The notes under the pieces: generated by a model
Database searches by the model: none
The model's input: the letters and a program-made list of their open reading frames with translations, nothing else
Told to the model about the DNA's origin: nothing
Shown: one piece after another, positions 31,594 to 35,473 of the stretch
Layout of the letters: every line of letters starts with the position of its first letter
Position numbering within the stretch: the first letter of the stretch is position 1
Position numbers and translations under genes: made by a program
Source: Moorena sp. SS36440bin_2
Lineage (GTDB): Bacteria > Cyanobacteriota > Cyanobacteriia > Cyanobacteriales > Coleofasciculaceae
Length of the DNA: 35,473 bases
Reading direction: 5' to 3'
Assembly (NCBI GenBank): GCA_011524395.1
Contig: WTKN01000428.1
Location: 1 to 35,473 of the forward strand

Positions 31594-33486
31594 ATGTCTA
31601 AACTACTGTTGAAGTCCCTACTGATAAGTCCTGCTGTAGTGGGTGCTGCTCTCGCCTTTGGTACCAATCAGGTACAGGCAGCCAACAATGCCAACTCGTT
31701 AACGGCTGAGAGTAAAATTACCACAGAAGCTGCCCCACGTCAAGCTGTCCCAGTAAAGACACTTGCGATAGCGGCGGCCCCCACTGCCCCAGAAGTAAAG
31801 GATACGGCAGTTTTTTCCACGAAGATGGGCTCTACCTTGGGTGAGGGAACATCAACCCTAGTTCCTAAGGTAGACGTACCGGAGGCGGAAACAAAAATAG
31901 CCCAAGCCGTACCCTCAGCATCAGATAACAGCCAGCTGTTAAATCAAATTCAACGCTACGGTAAAGAAGGTAGTAACAGCCAAGATCAGGTAACTAGCGT
32001 TTCCCAACTGCGGGATGTTTCCCCTGGAGACTGGGCTTATGAAGCTCTGCGTAGTCTGGTAGAGCGCTACGGTTGTATCGCTGGTTACCCAAACCGGACA
32101 TTCCGTGGCAACCGTGCTACCACCCGTTATGAATTTGCGGCTGGCTTGAATGCTTGTTTGAACCAAATTGAGCGTTTAATTGCTGCTAGTACTGCTGACT
32201 TTATTACCCGTGAAGACTTAGAAACGCTGCAACGGCTGATTCAAGAATTTGAGGCAGAACTGGCTACCCTCGGAGCACGGGTCGATAACCTCGAAGGTCG
32301 AGTCGCATTCCTAGAGGATCACCAATTCTCCACTACTACGAAACTGGAAGGGGAAGTGATATTCGCCCTGACCAATAACTTTGGTGATTTTGGGGAAGAT
32401 GACAATAACCAAGTTGTCTTTGGTGACCGGGTTCGTTTAGTTCTCGACACCAGCTTCACTGGTGAAGACAGTTTGGTAACTCGTCTGAGTGCTGGTAACC
32501 TGAATGCCTTCACAGCGGGGGGTAACTTTGCCCCAGAACTCGTACAGACCTTTAACACTGAAATTGATGGTACTGGTGACGGCAACGATATAGGGGTTGA
32601 CTGGTTAGCCTATTACGGTGACATTCCTATTGGTCCGTTTGGTCAAGTATCAACTTACATTGCTGCCTTTGGTGGTCGGCATGATGATTACGTTCCTACA
32701 CTCAATCCCTATTTCCAAGACTTCGATGGTGGTAGTGGCTCTCTATCCACGTTTTCTCAACAAAACCCCATCTATCGGATTGGTGGTGGTGCTGGTTTAG
32801 GGGTTAGCTTCCAACTTGGTTTACTAGAGAGCGTGATTGGACCAAGTACTATCACACTGGGTTACCTAGCTGGCAATGCGTCAGATCCTGATGAAGGGGC
32901 AGGTCTGTTCAATGGTGACTATTCTGCCTTGGGTCAGTTGAACTTCAACGTCAACGACCGGATTGGTGTGGGCTTTACTTACGTCCATGGTTTCCATAAA
33001 GAGGATAGTGCCATATTCAGCAAAGGCGCAGGAACAGATGGTATCGTAGGTACCCGTGCTGCCAACTTGAATCAAGAAGCACTTCTTGCTAGTCGTCTAA
33101 ATGATTCAGCTGACAAGGTAACCAACTCCTACGGAGCAGAATTAGCGTTTCGCCTCACCGACAAGATTTCCTTTAGTGGATTTTTCAACTACACCGATGT
33201 GATTGTCATTGGTGAAGGTGGTGGAGAAATCTGGAGTTATGGCGGTGGTTTAGCCTTCCCTGATTTTGGAAAAGAAGGTAGTGTGTTAGGTTTCTTTGGT
33301 GGTGCAGTTCCCTATTCGGATTTGAATGAGATTGAGACCCCAATTCACATCGAAGGCTTCTACAAGTATCAGCTATCCGATAATATCTCTATCACTCCTG
33401 GTGTGATCTGGGTGATTAATCCAGAGCAGAGTGATGATAATGATGATGCTGTGATTGGTACTATCAGAACCACATTCACCTTCTAG
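31594..33486 (+). CDS. iron uptake porin / SLH-domain outer-membrane porin (SomA/B, OprB family)
   Basis: 630 residues. A signal peptide (LLLKSLLISPAVVGAALAFG, predicted cleavage after VQA at 29) is followed by a proline/alanine-rich linker, one SLH domain (about 130-195, with DVSPGDWAYEALRSLVERYG and YPNRTFRGNRATTRYE) that binds the cell wall, a coiled coil (about 203-242, LQRLIQEFEAELATLGARVD) and an OprB-type beta-barrel ending in the terminal Phe of TTFTF. It allows passive diffusion of inorganic ions, probably including iron, through the outer membrane. Length is typical. The gene is monocistronic, with an AT-rich palindrome in the leader and a terminator after it. Confidence 0.92.
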   Translation: MSKLLLKSLLISPAVVGAALAFGTNQVQAANNANSLTAESKITTEAAPRQAVPVKTLAIAAAPTAPEVKDTAVFSTKMGSTLGEGTSTLVPKVDVPEAETKIAQAVPSASDNSQLLNQIQRYGKEGSNSQDQVTSVSQLRDVSPGDWAYEALRSLVERYGCIAGYPNRTFRGNRATTRYEFAAGLNACLNQIERLIAASTADFITREDLETLQRLIQEFEAELATLGARVDNLEGRVAFLEDHQFSTTTKLEGEVIFALTNNFGDFGEDDNNQVVFGDRVRLVLDTSFTGEDSLVTRLSAGNLNAFTAGGNFAPELVQTFNTEIDGTGDGNDIGVDWLAYYGDIPIGPFGQVSTYIAAFGGRHDDYVPTLNPYFQDFDGGSGSLSTFSQQNPIYRIGGGAGLGVSFQLGLLESVIGPSTITLGYLAGNASDPDEGAGLFNGDYSALGQLNFNVNDRIGVGFTYVHGFHKEDSAIFSKGAGTDGIVGTRAANLNQEALLASRLNDSADKVTNSYGAELAFRLTDKISFSGFFNYTDVIVIGEGGGEIWSYGGGLAFPDFGKEGSVLGFFGGAVPYSDLNEIETPIHIEGFYKYQLSDNISITPGVIWVINPEQSDDNDDAVIGTIRTTFTF

Positions 33487-33531
33487 AGACCTTGGCTAAT
33501 TACCCAAGGACTATTGAGAATTAGTTAGGTT

Positions 33532-33556
33532 TCCCTGCCCCTAGGCGGGGATTTTT
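33532..33556 (+). terminator. intrinsic terminator after the porin gene
   Basis: TCCCTGCC pairs with GGCGGGGA (one G-T pair) around a CCTA loop, followed by TTTTT. It lies 46 bp after the stop. Confidence 0.85.
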
Positions 33557-33631
33557 GTTTGAAGGGGTGGGAGTGTCAAAAAATACTAGGATGATGGATA
33601 GCAACTAATCACTTCATTATTACCAACAGTT

Positions 33632-34582
33632 ATGCGAATTGCTCCAAATATTACAGAATTGGTTGGTCGGACACCTCTAGTACAATTGAACCGTATTCCT
33701 CAAGCAGAAGGCTGTGTGGCTAGAATTGTAGCCAAGCTAGAGGGCATGAATCCATCTTCGTCTGTTAAAGACCGGATTGGTGTTAGCATGATCAACACAG
33801 CGGAGCAGAATGAGTGGATTACCCCCGGCAAAACTATTTTGGTGGAACCGACGTCGGGAAACACAGGTATTGCTCTAGCAATGGCAGCGGCAGCCAAGGG
33901 TTACCAACTGATCCTAACCATGCCAGAGACAATGAGCATTGAGCGACGGGCTATGTTGCGAGCTTATGGTGCTCAGTTGGAACTGACACCAGGTAGTGAA
34001 GGCATGGGTGGCTGTATTAGGCGAGCTCAGGAAATTGTAGAAACCACATCCAATGCCTATATGCTGCAACAGTTTCGTAATCCAGCTAACCCAAAAATTC
34101 ACCACTGTACCACCGCTGAAGAAATTTGGGACGATACGGAAGGACAGGTGGATTTCCTGGTGGCTGGAGTTGGTACGGGTGGTACAATTACTGGTGTTGC
34201 TGAAGCGATCAAAAAACGCAAGCCCAGTTTTAAAGCGATCGCAGTTGAACCAGCTAGTAGTTCTGTACTTTCTGGAGGGTCTCCAGGACCTCACAAAATT
34301 CAGGGTATCGGTGCGGGTTTTATTCCAGAAGTACTCAAGGTTGAATTTCTTGACGAGGTGATTAAAGTTACGGATGATGATGCGATCGCATACGGTCGTC
34401 GTTTAGCCCGTGAAGAAGGAATTCTTTCCGGCATTTCCACTGGAGCCATACTATCAGCGGCGATTCAAGTGGCCAAACGTCCAGAAAATGAGGGTTCTCT
34501 GATTGTCATGATTCAACCGAGTTTTGGGGAACGGTACCTAAGCACCCCCCTGTTCCAAGAGCCGACCGCCACCACGGATTAG
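33632..34582 (+). CDS. cysK: cysteine synthase A (O-acetylserine sulfhydrylase)
   Basis: 316 residues. A PLP enzyme of the beta-replacing group that makes cysteine from O-acetylserine and sulfide. Motifs: [10 protein letters not shown] with the PLP lysine (Lys46), [13 protein letters not shown] for the substrate loop, [16 protein letters not shown] for phosphate binding, and [11 protein letters not shown]. The end reads [15 protein letters not shown]. Length is normal and the gene is single. No strong ribosome site; the AT-rich leader after the porin terminator suggests its own promoter. Confidence 0.94.
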   Translation: MRIAPNITELVGRTPLVQLNRIPQAEGCVARIVAKLEGMNPSSSVKDRIGVSMINTAEQNEWITPGKTILVEPTSGNTGIALAMAAAAKGYQLILTMPETMSIERRAMLRAYGAQLELTPGSEGMGGCIRRAQEIVETTSNAYMLQQFRNPANPKIHHCTTAEEIWDDTEGQVDFLVAGVGTGGTITGVAEAIKKRKPSFKAIAVEPASSSVLSGGSPGPHKIQGIGAGFIPEVLKVEFLDEVIKVTDDDAIAYGRRLAREEGILSGISTGAILSAAIQVAKRPENEGSLIVMIQPSFGERYLSTPLFQEPTATTD

Positions 34583-34717
34583 TGTTATGGGGCAAGGCGC
34601 TTCGATTCACTAGTTATCCTAAAACCTCTGGAAATCTATGGAAATATTGGATTGAGCTTGCTTGGTAACTCAATTATTATACTATCGCTGCCGGTTTAAG
34701 TAGGTTTAGTGTCGCCC

Positions 34718-35419
34718 ATGTCAGACTCGAATCACTACCAGACTCTGGATGTTCATCCCCAAGCTACGACCCTAGAAATCAAACAAGCCTACCGACGGCT
34801 AGCCAAGCGCTTTCATCCAGATAGCAACAGCCCCACCGCTGATACCGAAAAAATTATCCAAGTTAATGCTGCCTATGAGGTACTCAGTAACCCTGAGCTG
34901 CGGCGTTCCTATGACCAAAAGAGGAATTACTTTCAGGATTCATTAGAGCATCAGAATCGACAACAGCGAACAGCTCATGCCCAAAGACATTACCAGCATC
35001 ATCGGCAAAAGGTAAAAAAGACTGATGCCCAGCTAGGGTACTGGTTACAGCAAATTTATCAACCTGTAAACCACCGGATTAGTCATATCCTTGAGCCTCT
35101 AGAGGCTCAACTCGATGAACTCTCCGCTGACCCGTTTGATGATGAACTCATGGCAGAGTTTGAAGCTTATCTGGAAGAGTGTGGCGATCATCTCCATCAA
35201 GCTCAGAGCTTGTTTCATTCTCAACCTAATCCTGCCACCGTTGCCAGTGCTGCTGCTAACCTTTACTACTGTCTTAATCAGTTAGCAGATGGGATAGAAG
35301 AATTAAAGCTGTTTACCCTTAACTACGACGACTACCACCTACACACAGGTCAAGAACTGTTCAGAATCGCTTCCCATCTGCTCTGGGAAGCTAAACACAC
35401 AGTTCAAGATTTTTGGTAA
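34718..35419 (+). CDS. J-domain protein (DnaJ-like)
   Basis: 233 residues from the ATG at 34718 (a GTG at 34709 is also in frame). The N-terminal 65 residues are a full J domain with the HPD tripeptide (KRFHPDSN, 33-35) that stimulates Hsp70 ATPase, plus YEVLSNPELRRSYDQKR. The rest has no zinc-finger or G/F region: it is helical, with His/Gln-rich stretches (HAQRHYQHHRQK) and an acidic end (FDDELMAEFEAYLEE). It is thus a class C J-protein, whose client is unknown. The window ends 54 bp later without another feature. Confidence 0.88.
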   Translation: MSDSNHYQTLDVHPQATTLEIKQAYRRLAKRFHPDSNSPTADTEKIIQVNAAYEVLSNPELRRSYDQKRNYFQDSLEHQNRQQRTAHAQRHYQHHRQKVKKTDAQLGYWLQQIYQPVNHRISHILEPLEAQLDELSADPFDDELMAEFEAYLEECGDHLHQAQSLFHSQPNPATVASAAANLYYCLNQLADGIEELKLFTLNYDDYHLHTGQELFRIASHLLWEAKHTVQDFW

Positions 35420-35473
35420 TGGGTAAGCAATAGGATAATTCTCGCTTACCAAATAATGAGCAATCTTGGCTTA

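Overview
The window is a chromosomal segment of a cyanobacterium, most likely a large-genome filamentous form of the Moorena/Oscillatoriales type. The group-level call rests on a photosystem II D2 gene, NdhM, a UPF0367 protein, a SomA/B-type outer-membrane porin with an SLH domain, very frequent GCGATCGC (HIP1) octamers, heptanucleotide tandem repeats and many GC-rich interspersed palindromes. The genus is inference only.

Layout. 1-672: remains of an IS200/IS605-type tnpB with its right-end hairpin, fused to the 3' end of the next gene. 619-6884 (minus strand): a three-gene module of a sigma-70-like protein carrying a frame-cycling 31-bp repeat, a DUF1822 protein, and a membrane CHAT (caspase-like)-CHASE2 receptor. 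7159-9871 (plus): a gamma-glutamyltransferase-family protein and an exported seven-blade WD40 protein. 10071-13671 (plus): an Orn/Lys/Arg decarboxylase-family enzyme, CbiT (cobalamin) and CdsA (CDP-diacylglycerol). 14033-19292 (minus): an acidic unknown protein, a CHAT-FHA protein and a membrane PP2C phosphatase, which look like a second caspase-like signalling set based on phosphorylation. 19537-20306 (minus): a small membrane protein and NdhM. 20949-26475 (plus): an anchored unknown protein, a GAF-GAF histidine kinase and an ABC1/UbiB kinase. 26545-28455 (minus): tRNA-Glu(UUC), a NYN-domain ribonuclease, a CbiO-like ATPase and UPF0367. 28721-35419 (plus): a stand-alone psbD, a structured leader with a tiny ORF and a strong terminator, pterin carbinolamine dehydratase, the porin, cysteine synthase and a J-domain protein.

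The most interesting system is the sigma-like / DUF1822 / CHAT-CHASE2 cluster. A caspase-like protease, a mid-sized partner and a sigma-like factor in one gene set recall the arrangement in type III-E CRISPR (Craspase / Csx30 / sigma factor). Here the trigger would be a CHASE2 sensor outside the membrane instead of a guide RNA. This is a hypothesis from architecture and gene order. The second CHAT system, 8 kb away, pairs a predicted phosphatase with an FHA-equipped protease-like protein. Housekeeping genes surround both, and the intergenic gaps are full of small repeats (heptamer arrays, a MITE-like element, covarying hairpins and IS ends).
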